This document shows positions 1 to 12,255 of a stretch of DNA of 64,000 bases, in pieces. Below the pieces are notes generated by a model that saw only the letters and a program-made list of their open reading frames with translations, searched no databases and was not told where the DNA came from. Every line of letters begins with the position of its first letter. Within the stretch, counting starts at the first letter, position 1. Origin of the DNA: Epiperipatus broadwayi (taxonomy: Eukaryota > Onychophora > Udeonychophora > Euonychophora > Peripatidae). The DNA is taken from assembly GCA_028023455.1 (NCBI GenBank), contig JAQFVV010000017.1, positions 4,494,098 through 4,558,097 of the forward strand, read 5' to 3'. The position numbers and the translations under genes were made by a program.

Positions 1-3000
1 TATATAATTTGTAAATATTTACTAATGAAAGTATATTTGACTGTAAATACAAAGAAATTATAGTGATAAGTATGTTACTACAAATCTGTGTATAAATTAC
101 AAGTTTTTTTTTATTTATTTAAATAGTGTGCAATTATTTTATATGAAAATTTTCAGGTCTTAATATCAAATCTATGGTCCATTTCATTTGGAATAATTCA
201 TAATCCCTAATTTGGTCAGATATTATAAATAGAGGGTGATGTACTGGTTGCTTTAACCATTAAATATTAAAAAGAAAATCTTTTAAATCAGTTATTACAG
301 AAATAGGGTATACCCCTGAAATATTTCCTGAAAGTATTTATCAGGTAGCACATACAGTTTTATAAAAATTAGAAACCCAATTCTGAAAGTTGAAGTATAC
401 CCATAGTATCTTTATGTTTACCAGATATTATTAAAATATATATTAGTAACTGAAAAGTATAGATGCCATATAACTTCTCATATATATTATCCCAATGATT
501 AACCATTACGATATATTTTATAAAATCCAAACACATACGGGGCATTACTTTAACTTTCTTTTATTCATATTTCCATAATCCATATTAAATACATGCATGT
601 ACAAATCTATAGCTTCTGGGCATGCCCAAAGAGTAATGAAGCATTTGATTACTTATTTTATTGCACAATATTATTCTCTTTAAAACAAATGACTAAAGAC
701 ATATAGTAAAACTAATAATCACCAAGATACATTTATGCAAAGTAACATCATAATTTCTCCCAGATTTATCTTTATCATTATTCATTATTTATCTGATAAA
801 ACTAGAAGAGATGCATCGTGGGAATTGCTAATCTTTTTCTTATGTCTTTATTTATTTGAAGGGGAATAATGTGTAGCTCTAGATTTGCAAATATATATAT
901 TTAAATAATATGCATGCATGGGAAAAAAAAGTTAAAAATAATGTCAAGTGTGATAAGAGTTTATAATAATACATATATTGATCTTTAACTGAATTTAAAA
1001 TCTTTATTAGGGCTAATTTTTTTATAACAATCTCTAACATTGTTACATTTTTCTAAAGAATGGTAGGTAAATCATCATTGGAGTTGTATTTTTATGGATT
1101 CTAATTAAAAAAAAAACAATAAACTGTATTATCATTTGCTGATATGTAAACACCGAAGCTTATAAAAATTTATGAAGATCGGGTTGGGAATGACCAGTTC
1201 TATGTTCCTAGACTGTCTTTTAAACCTTCAAGGGCCAGTCTTACTGGCTCTCATTCTTCTCCCATGGCATAAAGCATTGATGCTGGGCAGCCCTTCTATA
1301 ACTAGGCTGATTTATCTTATCTGAAGTAACCAGTGTAATCATATTACGTTCCTTCTCTATTCATTACTTAACCTAGATATCTCACTGCCATTTATTAACT
1401 AAATACTATTTTTATCTCAACTAGATTAAGCATTCCTTCTTAATCTGATTATTAAATATTTTTAAATAATGATTCTTTTACTAAATTAATTATAATCTTT
1501 CTGCCTTATTATCAATATTATTTATAGCTTACATGCACTGAAATGCAATAAAAAGGAAAAGCTATAATTGAATAATGATAATACAAAGACAGCTAAGTGC
1601 TTTCTATGTCCTCATAGTCATTGCATTGGAATGATCATGAAAAAATAGTAGTATATGTATAAGTAAAAATATATTCAAAGCTTATGCATCACATTGTATA
1701 ACCTTCCGCATTCCTCCTTCTACTATCAGATTGGTAAACAATTCCAAGGATAGGCTTGACATTAATCAAACCTCAAACATCGCATACAAAATCATATGCC
1801 CCCAGGCTGGGTACAATACCATATATTACAGTGAATCTTGTACAGAGCCACAGACAAGCCTGAGTATAAGTCAATTTTCTTAGAGCACCAGAATATTACT
1901 GGCCTTACATTTGATTCCTTATCTACCACAATTGCTTGCATTGAGAGATACAACTCTACACGAAAGGTCGAAGAAGCTTGGCATATAGCTAATAACAACA
2001 ATGCTATAGACTGAAAGGAATCATATTTCCCCCTTTTCTAAGGAATAAACTCCAATTTGTATAAACTTTGAATATATTTTTGCTTATATATATATAATAC
2101 CATTATTTTCCATGACCATTATCATGTTATGACTATGAGACCTTAGTTTGCCCTTGTATTATCATTAGCTTTTTCTTTTTATTGTGTTTCAATGCACATA
2201 ATGTAAATTACACTCGTCTAAGGAAAGTCTCCTATCTTTATGATACCTACTACAGTTAATGAAAAACTGAATTGGTTTCACATATACCTTAGAGTGATTT
2301 GAATTTAAAAGTGATTGCTGGATACATATAAACATTCCTTTCAACTATGAATCTCGAGCTTCGTTTATAAAAACAAAAACCAAAATCAGTCCGAGGATTA
2401 AAATTTAGATATTAATGAGAGAAATTTTATAGGTATCTGGTAAACATAGATTACACATGTTTATACAAAAAATGGAACAGGGGTAAAGAGCAGTTTCTAT
2501 TATCATGGTATTTGGGCTGAAGATTTAGTAATTTATTATTGATATTTCTAATTACTGAAAGAAATTGCCTATAGTTAGTACTAAGATATACAATCACTGA
2601 ACAGGTTTCAGATCTACATCAGATTAATTTAGAATCTTAAGTTTGGTAAAATGAAGTTAAAGGTGATTACTGGATTCATACCAGCCAGGAGCAGCTTGAA
2701 GATTTAAATAGTAGGGATAGGATTTTATGCTCAGTGATCCCAGAAATGGAGAACTCTTGTACTGTCACGAAGACTGGAAGTTTGGTGGTTTGTTGCTATT
2801 ACATACATGTCAGTTTCATATAAATGTCATTGAGAAAAAGGTAATGTGAATCCTTTCATTGTTACAGTTTTCACATGTGGTTATCAACTATTCTAATAAC
2901 AAGATTCAATGTACAGGGATTCAATAGATTGGTTCACACATTCTGGTAGCCAGAAAAAAAAAAGAACTACAAATAGAAAAATATCATACCACAAATATCA

Positions 3001-3400
3001 TTTCAGAGGAAATAAAAGAAGATACTTTACTGATGAAAGCAATAAAAATAAGTAAAATAAAGGTGAAATATAGGATCTTTCCCAGAAAATCATTGATAAG
3101 ATTAGAGATTCTTCTAATTTATCATGAATGTTTATCCAATCATTATCATGAGAAACTATTACATTCTCCATTCAGAATAAGTTCTTCATTAAAAAACTCC
3201 TCTGAGGAAAATATTTTCATTTTACATAGACCACAACCGGAAGCCCAAGCAAATCAAAAATTTTATAATAGTTATATAAAACAAAAATTTCCATATAGAT
3301 GAAATACATCCCACAAAAACTGACTGCACAGTTGGAAAATGCAGTTTAATAAAAAAAATAAGATTAAAAAAAGATTTTTAAATAAATTTCATTTTCACCA
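1..3400. other. A+T-rich non-coding stretch
   Basis: I see no supportable gene here. The open frames at 1792-2001 (minus) and 3033-3302 (plus) have no recognisable motif and are what chance gives in this composition. A slightly G+C-richer patch at about 1180-1330 contains small inverted matches but no domain. Confidence 0.6.
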
Positions 3401-3409
3401 CATTCATCA

Positions 3410-3600
3410 TCATAATCATTTACAACCATTACTGGTCAACCAAAAGAATGAAGACATCTCCAAATTCAATCCAACTTCTCCAATCTCCATCATCTCTTTT
3501 CCACACCACCCCAGTACACTTACTTATTTTATCCATTCATCTCACACATGGTCTCTTTCTAGGTCTTTTATAATCTCTGGGAATCTAGTTTGAGATTTCA
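3410..3600 (-). pseudogene. RTE-type LINE, 3' end fragment
   Basis: Read on the minus strand, this short piece matches the last 60 or so codons of the RTE-like reverse transcriptase at 31908-34081. It keeps degenerate forms of its 'NRW-E-LN-IPRD' and 'RPHV-WMDEI' C-terminal motifs. The run at about 3404-3415 is the complement of the short TGA-type tail that follows the stop codon in the better copy. The fragment is 5'-truncated, as expected for incomplete target-primed reverse transcription, and is not translatable. The family assignment rests on that internal comparison. Confidence 0.6.
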
Positions 3601-3794
3601 ACTACCTTAGAGATTATTAAATCATTGCCAAACAAAACTATTCATTCTTCACTCATCAAAAAAGTTTCACTATAATTCTTATTTTTATTTTCAAATAACA
3701 TATACTATGTGAATTCCAAATATATTTTATTATGCAACATCTAAATATTAGAATTAGTAAATTTCTGTATTTATAAAAAACTTCATTTAATTAA

Positions 3795-3990
3795 AGAAGA
3801 TTTGAACCCAGACTTTAAGTTCCCTTCAGCTATCCACCCATTTTATATAAGCCATACACTTGACCACATACATGTGAAAAAGATAAACGATCTCTAATGT
3901 GTTTCAGTTATATAAGATGGAGTAGATAGCTGAAAGGATATTGAAAGTCTGTGTTCAAATTCTCTCTAATTACATCTAAATTTCAGTATA
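3795..3990. repeat. Dispersed repeat, two pieces as a foldback
   Basis: Positions 3795-3900 match, in the same orientation, the dispersed repeat that is clearest at 38410-38800 (shared 'gaccacatacatgt' and 'aaaaagataaa' blocks). Positions 3905-3990 carry the same end of the repeat in the opposite orientation, so the locus can fold on itself. It resembles the larger foldback at 49130-49690. Confidence 0.55.
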
Positions 3991-5084
3991 TACATTGTAT
4001 TCAAAGAAAACTTCATTATAAACTTTGTTCATAATTTATTCATAATTATATCAGACATTTTGTTTTGATGATTTTGATTAAAATAGAATTACTTATACAA
4101 TTTTTTATTTATTATTAAAATTTAATAATTAATTATTTTAATGATGAAGTGTTCGTTTGTTTCTATTTCTACAGTTTATATATTCCAAATGAATAATTTA
4201 TCGTCATTATTAATAGAAAATATTGTACAAACTTATTTAACAATTCACTAGAAGCAGCTTTGATAAGCTATCTCTAACTATTTATAATATATATATATTT
4301 TTAAAAAAAGACCAATGTAAACATTGGATTTCCTATCTAGAAAAGAAAAAACTTATTATTTTTTGAAATGGCCAGTTTTGACTAATTAACAAAATCATTT
4401 GATTTGAAGAAATATTAGCACAGATGCAAATAACTCTTTTTATTACAGTTAGTTCTATTTTGTTAGATTGCTAAATATAACAATTTTATGATTAATGGGT
4501 CGCAATACCAGTACAAACAAATTTGTTGAGTCACAGTATAAAAAGATTGAGAAACAGTGATGTATTAAAACACCATATGATCACCATTTCATTGATATAT
4601 ATATATATAATACAGTTCATTAATTGTATTCTATTCCTTACAAAATGTTCAATAATTACTGCATTAAAATTAGCTATACTCACCTTAAAATTTTAAATAT
4701 GCACAACATAATCTGTACAGTTTTATAACTAACTATGCTTAAACCCACCCACCCACCCCACACCCCGTTTCTTAAATGGAAACTAATTTAATTATTGATA
4801 ATAATAAGATATTAATATTACTTTTATGAAATTATTTACATATATATTTTTGGTTAGTTTTTGTATATAATTTCTATATAATAATTATTGGAAAAGGTTT
4901 TTATATTATTATAATTTTAAATATTTGTAAATCACTATAGCAACAGGCTAATGTTATCTGAGAGCATTGCCAAACAAAGTTTATTACAATCTAATCATAT
5001 ACAGTATACCAGATTTTAGTATTATTCTATTAAATTAAATATTTGAAATACAGGCACTCTTCACATACATGGGGCCTAATATAG
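3991..5084. other. A+T-rich stretch, no gene
   Basis: No coding signal. A short simple repeat of the CCCA type lies at about 4743-4766. A sequence ending 'gagaaacagtg' near 4550 resembles one end of a hAT element, but I could not find its partner end. Confidence 0.5.
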
Positions 5085-5200
5085 GGAAATTGAACTCGGA
5101 TTTTCAAGCACCCTTCAACTATCCATACTATCTCATACCACTGATACACATGACCACATACATGTAGAAAAGATAAATATTCACCAATATAATAAATTTA
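5085..5200 (+). repeat. Dispersed repeat, partial copy
   Basis: This partial copy shares the 'tatctcata', 'gaccacatacatgt', 'gaaaagataaa' and 'caccaatata' blocks with the copies at 12480-12775 and 38410-38800, in the same order and spacing. It breaks off before the second half of the unit. Confidence 0.6.
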
Positions 5201-5281
5201 TACAATATATTACCATTTTAAACTTTTATTCACAATATATTGAATTTTATTATCTGTTTGTTATAATTTAATCATGTACAG

Positions 5282-5751
5282 CAGGGGTGGGAAAGTAGTG
5301 GCCCAGGAGCCACATGTGGCCTGCTAAGCGTTTTTATGCGGCCCACCAAGAGTCAGAAAATCTACTTTGAACTGAGATTTCCTTCCCATGCGCGACCAAA
5401 GATTCGGCTCATATTTTCCACTAGGATGGCCACGTCAATACACATGCATAGTTTAGATATGATGTGCAGTGCTTATTGATCTAGTTAATTTCAATTTTGT
5501 CTTTGCAACAGTATTTCCAACTTTAATGAAACCATGAGCCCTCTGAAAAAACATAAAATAGGTGGTGAATGTCATGTATTTAATAAAGAATGGACAAATA
5601 TTTCTTTGGTAATACAGGGAATAAAGCAGGATGTTTATTGTGTCATGAAAAAAAGGTGCGGCCCTCCACTAACCATTTCCGCAAAGTGGCCCTCGCCATG
5701 GCCCTCCGCTTCCACAAAGTGCCCCCGAGCCAAAACAATTGCCCACCTCTG
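5282..5751. mobile_element. hAT-family element with perfect 8-bp target duplication
   Basis: The element is 470 bp. Its ends are imperfect terminal inverted repeats: the left end reads CAGGGGTGGGAAAG, and the right end read inward on the other strand is CAGAGGTGGGCAAT. An identical 8-bp direct repeat, atgtacag, flanks it at 5274-5281 and 5752-5759, the duplication length made by hAT transposases. The G+C- and CpG-rich ends resemble Charlie-type hAT elements known in many animals. The inside keeps only the N-terminal end of a transposase, so this is an internally deleted, non-autonomous copy. The perfect duplication suggests fairly recent insertion. Confidence 0.85.
5534..5680 (+). pseudogene. 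hAT transposase N-terminal (BED-like zinc finger) remnant
   Basis: A methionine at 5534 opens a reading frame beginning MSPLKKHKIGGECHVF and running into a 'KEWT' motif. The match then moves to another frame, with 'KYFFGNTGNKAGCLLCHEKK'. Together these resemble the start of ZBED/GTF2IRD2-type hAT transposases, in which a CxxC pair begins a DNA-binding BED finger. The frame change and the missing His/Cys half show it is dead. It lies between the inverted ends of the hAT element at 5282-5751, which supports the assignment. Confidence 0.65.
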
Positions 5752-5784
5752 ATGTACAGCATATACACCGTGAATTTGGTCTAA

Positions 5785-7080
5785 GAGTCAACAAGAAGTT
5801 GGTGATCTGGTCGATTATGATTGGCAAGCAAATTCCCGGCATATTTAAGGCTCCACCTCAGAAGTTCCTGAGTTTTCATCTAGCACCCCCCCCTTCATCT
5901 AAAATGAGGAAAGATATTGAAAATGATCTAATAATTAAGATAACAAAATTTATTGGATCATTGGAGAAGATTTGTCTTTGTTCGGGAAAATCGTGCTGAT
6001 GAATGCTGTCATGCTTCCCAAGATCACATACTTCCTTGCGGGCTTCTCACCGACGAAAGCCTTTATAAGGTATGTCGAAACCCAATGTAGGAAGCAGTGT
6101 TGGAGGGGGGGAGCTCCTGTCATCAGCCTGTGCCTCCTACAGAAACCTAAACAGATGAATGGCTTAAGATTACACTCAGTTAAGATCTGTTTAATACAAT
6201 GTTTTCATAATGTACTTACCAGATTATTTATAAAAAATCCAGATATGGAAGGGCCAATATTTCCAGAAGAAATAACTCCTACTAATAGGCCACCTCCCAA
6301 AAGTGGATGGCTTTGGATTCAAAAGCAAATTTCCATAGTATTTAACAATCTAAAAATGAAGCAGCCAGGAACAATGTTCAACAACAAACTAAACTACTGG
6401 AACACATATGATCTTATGAATCCAGAAGAAACTAAAATTGACAATATTCTTTCGATTGTGATATCGAGGTTGACCAAACGTCTAAAACTAGAACCGAGGT
6501 TTGTTGATTTTTTAATCAAGGTCAACCTCGGTGCCTTGCCTACTGCTGACTTCCTACATAGTAAAAGAAATTATAATCTGGACTCTACATGCGCACTATG
6601 TAGGCAAAGTGATGAGACAATGGACATATATTGGAACAATGTCAAATTTGGAATAGCATAAGAAACATTATTAAATCTCTCATTAAAAACAAAGACTCAG
6701 CTTGTGTAAATTTGATTAAAGCCTTCAAGAATGGACATTTTGAAATCATAAGATTGGCAACATTTATAAATTTTTGCATTTGGTCACTGAGAAATAAGAT
6801 CATCTTCAAAAGTGGAGAAGAATATGACATGATTAAAATGTCTTTACACTTATAAAAAGAAATTAAAGAATTAGACCAAAAATTTTCTCAGAATTGGATG
6901 TTTAACCAGACCTGGTCCCTAATCAACCTAAAACAAAGTGTAGTACCGATGATGAAAAGAATATAAAGTTGTAAATTCACAGATACTAAGAAAATTTGAA
7001 TGAACCATTTACCTAAAACATTTAGATAAACTTTATATGGAAGAGATCCAAAACTAGAAAATGCTATTATAAAATTATTC
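5785..7080 (+). pseudogene. LINE ORF2 C-terminal region with CCHC-like end
   Basis: The longest frame, 5972-6661, begins with 'SLFGKIVLMNAVMLPKITYF', typical of the segment after the reverse-transcriptase core in L1/I-type LINEs. It ends with a 'LGALPTADFL' motif and a C-x2-C zinc-binding-like segment (zf-RVT). A frameshift near 6630 moves the match to a second frame, where 'CQIWNSIRNI' continues the C-terminus to about 6855, with weaker similarity beyond. The catalytic RT motifs lie upstream and are absent, so the copy is 5'-truncated. It begins just after the hAT element. It may belong to the same lineage as the LINE at 39556-42727, but the two keep different parts of the protein and cannot be compared. 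Confidence 0.7.
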
Positions 7081-7089
7081 ACTTAATTG

Positions 7090-7985
7090 ATGATTAATAG
7101 GAAAGGGCTTTCATTTGATTAACGGATCAGTTTTAATCAATGACCCAATAAATATATCAAGACTGCTTTAATAATGCTTAATGGTAACCGATTTGTTTAC
7201 TCTAAAGAATCTATGATATATTTCATATAATTTTCAGTCTTAACCTGCTTTTAAGTAATGTTTATAAATGTCATCCCTATATTGGATTGGCTAACCTCAT
7301 GATCTATAAGTAAAGTGTATGGCTTTCATATATGGTTCAAAAAGACTAATCCCTCGAAATTGAAATGTTAAATTAATACACACAGAAACATTGGACGTGC
7401 TCTTCACTTGGTAAGATAAAGCTCTATAGACTAAATGGCTAAATATGTTTTTAATCATTGTCTACATGTTCATACATTAAACAAACTTACTAACACCGTC
7501 TTATATGTGATATACATGATCAGATTAATGTAAATCGGCCACAACTATGATTTCTGGAATGGGAAGTTATATGTCTTCAATTTCTGGTGATAACTAATGT
7601 CTCAATGCAATTGATATAACATTAATTGGTTATTCTATGTATACAAGCGTAACCTTTCATTTTGTTAACTGGTCTCCATTGAGTTTGATATGTAAAAGTC
7701 CTTTTTTTTTTTTTTGTTAATGATTCTTATGGTTTGTGAATAAATTTTCCTTTTGAAATTATAAATTTTAAGGTACTGCAATTTCTATTGTGAATAAAAA
7801 TTCATAATGTACTACTATATTTTATTATTAGAAAACATTTTATCATAGTTCACTATTTTCAGTTAGTGATCTATTTTTTCAATGGTTATGATTCTACTAG
7901 AGGAAATAATGAGGATTTTAGATTTGTACTCGCAATTAATTAGTAAAATTTCTATTTGAAGAGTAATGTAGAGAAATAAAAAATA
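7090..7985. other. Probable LINE 3' flank, no coding signal
   Basis: No coding frame is supportable. The first few hundred bases could be the 3' untranslated region of the LINE fragment just upstream. A T run at about 7700-7715 is the only simple repeat. Confidence 0.4.
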
Positions 7986-7987
7986 AA

Positions 7988-9115
7988 ATGATAAGAACTA
8001 ATGTTGTAACATATAGAGAGGAAATAAATAGTTTAATATTTGACTTGTTAATCTTGAAAAAGCATATGATAAAAAAAAAAAACCTGTATTATTTTGTTAG
8101 CTATATTATTATAAAAGCAAAAAAATTTATATTAAATGGACTTTTTGCAAGAGACGTAAGGAAAAATATAAGACAAAGGTAATGTATTTCTTCTGCTTTG
8201 TTTAAATATATTCTAGATGAGTTAAATAGTACAAAAACTCTGTCAGATAATGAAAATTATTCTTCATGTAAAAACTGTGATAAACAAAGTAGCAAAAATT
8301 CAAAAAACATTAACCACAAAACCTATTTGCCAAGCGCTTTCGGTACCAGGTACCAGAATCATGCCAACATATTGGTTCCATTCTGATATGTCACTACGAT
8401 TCTGGTACACAGTCCTGAAAGTGCTTGGCAAATACGATGTTTTTTGAATTTTTGCTATTCTGTTTATCACAGTTTATAAGTGAAGAATAATTTAGATGAG
8501 TTTTTAAACAATGTTGTTTTGATATAATGGAAACATATTTGCTGATGTAACAATTATAGATAAGGAAGATGACTTCAACTAAATGTTATGAAGGCTTAAT
8601 AGGACTTAAAAAATGTTTCTGATGAAAATAAATACAAATTAAAGTAATGAAAATGGATGATGAATAAAAGTAATAAGATCAAGTATTGTGATAGGAAGAT
8701 ATGAGAACTTTAAAAAGCTGTTTGATGGAAATAATAATAAGGAAATAAGATAAAACTGGAAAAAAGGATGCTTTTAAATAAGGTCTAAATTGATTCTCTG
8801 GTCTATTAAAATTAATATAAAAAAGGTTTGCTAAATATTTGAGGTATAACTTTATATGGATTTAAGACGAATAATTAGAAAAAAACATTAGGCTGGAGAA
8901 AGGAAAAATTGGAAAAAATAAAGTTATGAATATAGAAGTTTTGAAAATACTACATGTAAAGATTATTTTTTTAAAAAAATATATAAAAAAGAACTGGATT
9001 GGGCACATATTTAGAGACAATGGAATTATGAAAGATATATTAGGAGTGTGTAAGTTATGAACAAAAGATAAAAAAGATGGAGAAAATAGTCTGATTTGGT
9101 GTATGAAATCTCATG
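7988..9115 (+). pseudogene. Decayed LINE reverse transcriptase, split by a hairpin element
   Basis: Fragments in several frames follow the order of a LINE reverse transcriptase. 'YREEINSLIF' and a degraded 'AYDK'-type motif lie near 8010-8080, an 'ALFKYILDEL' motif (as in 'LFN-YLDE') lies at 8198-8230, and an 'FADVTIIDKEDDF'-like stretch follows the hairpin near 8540. The end, 'KELDWAHI-RDNGIMKDIL', is the usual C-terminal 'GHI-RD--L-K-ILEG' signature. Many stops and frameshifts show long decay. A foldback element (8252-8496) lies between the RT motifs. No function remains. Confidence 0.65.
8252..8496. mobile_element. 245-bp hairpin (MITE-like) element inside a LINE
   Basis: The left arm (about 8252-8362) and right arm (about 8398-8496) are near-perfect reverse complements around a loop of about 35 bp. 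Matching blocks include 'actgtgataaac' with 'gtttatcacagt', and 'atttgccaagc' with 'gcttggcaaat'. It interrupts the LINE remnant at 7988-9115, with coding similarity on both sides. The terminal 'aaaattattcttc' and 'gaagaataattt' mark the probable ends. I could not define a target duplication. An RNA hairpin source is an alternative to a transposon. Confidence 0.75.
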
Positions 9116-9119
9116 CTAA

Positions 9120-9672
9120 TTAATACTAATATCATTTACTTTATTACTTTTACAATACTTCATATAATTACAATCCACTATTGACTGTTTCGATTGCCCC
9201 AGCAATCTTCTTCAAAACTTCTACTTATATTTTCAAATCTTAACTGCTAACTATTCAAACATTTTTAATACTGATGATTTTACATTATTAATTTGTGTCT
9301 GATCTACCCAAACTTTTTTTTTAAAAACAACGATTGCAGAACCATTGCTCTTTCAATTAATCTTGAACATTAAGTGTTGCAACAGTTTATGTTATTAAGA
9401 ACTGAAAATAAAACAATGTCAAACTACCATTAAAATAATTAACTGTTGTGTAATAAAATTTCACTATTATATCCACTGACAATAGACTCTCAAAAAGTTG
9501 AAAAAAATATTTTCTAGCACATAGCATATCATGCACCTAAAATTTTGTTTTAGGGTCCAACAAGAATCAATTTATAATTATCAATATAAATATTTTTTAT
9601 AGAATATATATTTTATTTTCACTAAAATTAGATAAAATAATATTTTTGCCACAATTTCATTTATATATTTAA
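9120..9672. other. A+T-rich stretch, no gene
   Basis: I see no motif or structured repeat in this interval. Confidence 0.5.
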
Positions 9673-9969
9673 TTGAGATGTGCATTCTTGAAAGAATTAA
9701 GAAACTTAAGTGCAAATTTCGTTGAACATATTACTAAAAAAAATGATAATAGATGGACAGTTGAAATCTTAAACTGGATTCCAAGAGATTATGAAAAATC
9801 TAGAAAAAGACCACATGTGGGATGGATGGATGAAATAAGGAAGTGTGCTGAGGTGATGTGGGGGAGTCTAGAGATCGGAGATGGAATGAACTTGGAGAGA
9901 CCATCCTACAATGAAATTGAAAATGATGATGATGATCACATTACATCTGTTCTAACCAAGAAACTTTAA
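9673..9969 (+). pseudogene. RTE-type LINE, 3' end fragment
   Basis: The frame reads 'NRWTVEILNWIPRDYEKSRK' followed by 'RPHVGWMDEIRKCAEV', clearly the C-terminus of the RTE-like protein encoded at 31908-34081. It diverges after 'SLEIGDG', where the better copy has 'REAKDRRRW', so a small deletion or frameshift has occurred. The run of GAT triplets at about 9923-9936 is the short microsatellite tail typical of RTE elements. Upstream RT domains are absent (5' truncation). Confidence 0.75.
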
Positions 9970-10488
9970 GCAGTAGGATGTAAAAAAAAACAACAAGTGT
10001 TAAAGCATTGACAACGTTAATATTATTCCTTTACCATTTGCATTCACAACAAAGACTATACCGAGGAGCAAAAAGTACATTGCATTCAGGCACTGAATAC
10101 TTTGGAACACTAATACTAAAGGCTTTCTATGGGTATATTATATATTTATATAATAAAATAACTAACAACACATAGAAATGTGTCTTTAACATTAATAATA
10201 ATAATGATAAATATTAATTATGTAATAATTAAGGGACCAGCATAATATTAATTAAATCAGACAAATAAGAATTTGGAAACAAAATTCTGTCGAAGTGCTT
10301 AAAATTAAAAATACAAGTAGATTTTTTTTTTTTTTTTTCATAAGCCTAATATTATTATATCAGACTGTGGCAGTAATTAAATTAATTACTGACTTCAAAA
10401 CTAAATGTAAAAAAAAATTCTTGAACATTCTAGATTAGCAATGTGATTATTCGAAAGAAGGAAACAAGTTTATAAATACAACAGCGAC
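9970..10488. other. A+T-rich stretch, no gene
   Basis: Only an (AAT)-like short run near 10190-10210 and a T run at about 10322-10339 stand out. No coding similarity was seen. Confidence 0.5.
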
Positions 10489-11985
10489 TAAACTCTCCAC
10501 AGAGTAGCACCACTCAGTGCAAGCCAGAGTAATCAATGGATGCAAAAAGGTTGGTGCACAAAATCCTTATTTAGCACCTACTCATCCAATATCCCCAAAC
10601 CAGTTTCTAGTTTGTGCCTTTCATCAGTGAGAAGCCATGGATATGAGAGCATTGCACCTAAATCTTAAGATCTAATGCAACTCTCCAGCAGCCACCTTTT
10701 ACCTTATTAGATAACTCTAAAGCTTTTAGTCTAAAATGAAAACACAATAATGTTTTCAATTCAAGCCCATTACCTTTTATTGTCATATAGATCTGGACTT
10801 AGTTCAGTGTCCATATCCTATGGTGTCTTTGGTTCTTTAATAACCACTGTCACTATAATCCTATTGGGTAGGATTGGTATTAAATAACTAAACATCACAT
10901 GATTACCATTTCTTTATGCTTATGCAAGCTGTTTACACAGAGTATAAACTTTCTACAGAGCAGTGCCATTCAGTGCAAGCCAGAGTAATCAAAAGATGCA
11001 AGAAAGATTTGTGTATAAAATCCCTATCTAGTGCCTACTCATCCAACATCCCCAGAGTACTTTCTAGCTTAGTTTGTAGCTTTCATCAGTAAGGAGCCTT
11101 GGATCTGAGAGCACTCCACCTAGATCTTAGGAGCAACCACCTTTTGCCTTATTAACTAACTATAAAGCTTTGAGTCTAACATGAAAACATGTGTTCAATT
11201 CAAGCTCATTAGCTTGTATAGTCATGTACATCTGAACTCTTTACAATTATACAAGTTAATGGGCTTGAATTGAAAACATTATTGTATTTTCATTTTAGAC
11301 TCCAACCTTAATAGTTAGCTGATAAGGTAAAAGGTGTCTGCTAGAGGGTTGCATTAGATCCTAAAATCTAGGTGCAGTACTTTTAGATCCAAGGCTCCTC
11401 ACTGATGAAAGCCACTAGCTAAAAACTAGTCTGGGGATATGGGATGAGTAGGGACTAGATAGGGATTTATGCATAAACCTTCTTGCATTCATTAATTACT
11501 CTGGCTTGCACTGTGTGGCACTACTGCATGGAGAGTTTACCTTCTGTGTAAACAGCTTGTGTAAGCATAAAGAAATGGTTATAAAGTGATATTTAGTGAT
11601 TTAATACCAATCCTGCCTAATATGATTATGGTGACTGAGGTGATTAAAAACCAAAGGAGGTAAAAAGTATGGATGCTGAACTGAGTTCAGATCTATAACA
11701 CTATACAAGCTAATGGGCTTGAATTGAAAACATTATTCATTTTAAACTCAAAGCTTTATAGTTAACTAATAAGATTAACGGTGGCTGCTGGAGGGTTGCA
11801 TTAGATCCTTAAAATCTAGGTGCAATGCTCTCAGATCCAAGGCTCCTCACTAAGAAAAGCCACAAGCTAGAAAGTAGTCTGGGAGTATTTGGCTTGCATT
11901 GAGTAGTACTACTGTATGAAGAGTTTAGCCTTTGTGTAAACAGCTTGTGTAAGCATAAAAAAATGGTGATCATGTGATGTTTATA
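10489..11985. repeat. Palindromic array of about 456-bp repeat units
   Basis: Unit A (10489-10944) is followed by a partial direct copy B (10945 to about 11240); the shared start 'taaact' recurs at an offset of 456 bp. From about 11241 the same sequence runs in the opposite orientation as C (to about 11540), then D (to about 11929, with an internal deletion), then a stub E to about 11985. Landmarks present in both orientations include 'cagtgcaagccagagtaat', 'tcaattcaagc' and 'gtttacacag'. The whole is a 1.5-kb imperfect palindrome centred near 11240. I see no coding potential. It may be a satellite-derived cluster or a foldback transposon. Confidence 0.8.
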
Positions 11986-12177
11986 AATATAAACTGTCAC
12001 AATGAAATCCAGACTTTGTTGTCAATCATTTGAGTTCCAATGAAGCAGTCAAAAGGAAAGGTGAGTGAAGGAGAAACCAGATGCCTCTGCAAATATGTAA
12101 GCAGATATACGGGGTTTTGTAAACATTGCCCCAGTCTTCATTATTATTTACGTAAGCTTAGGGAAAATGTTTGTAAA

Positions 12178-12255
12178 CATGTATGTCGATATACTTTATA
12201 TCTTTATCAGGTTTGACATGTATGTCGATATACTTTATATCTTTATCAGGTTCGA
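12178..12255 (+). repeat. 39-bp tandem duplication
   Basis: Two adjacent 39-bp copies (12178-12216 and 12217-12255), beginning catgtatgtcgatatac, differ at one base near the end (tttga versus ttcga). Such near-identity implies a recent tandem duplication or expansion. Confidence 0.9.

Noticed and set aside
1792-2001. Minus-strand frame of 69 codons
   Set aside because: No motif, no homologous copy in the window, and the length is within chance for this composition.
4490-4562. Possible hAT right end (gagaaacagtg)
   Set aside because: I could not find a matching left end or 8-bp duplication, so no element can be defined.
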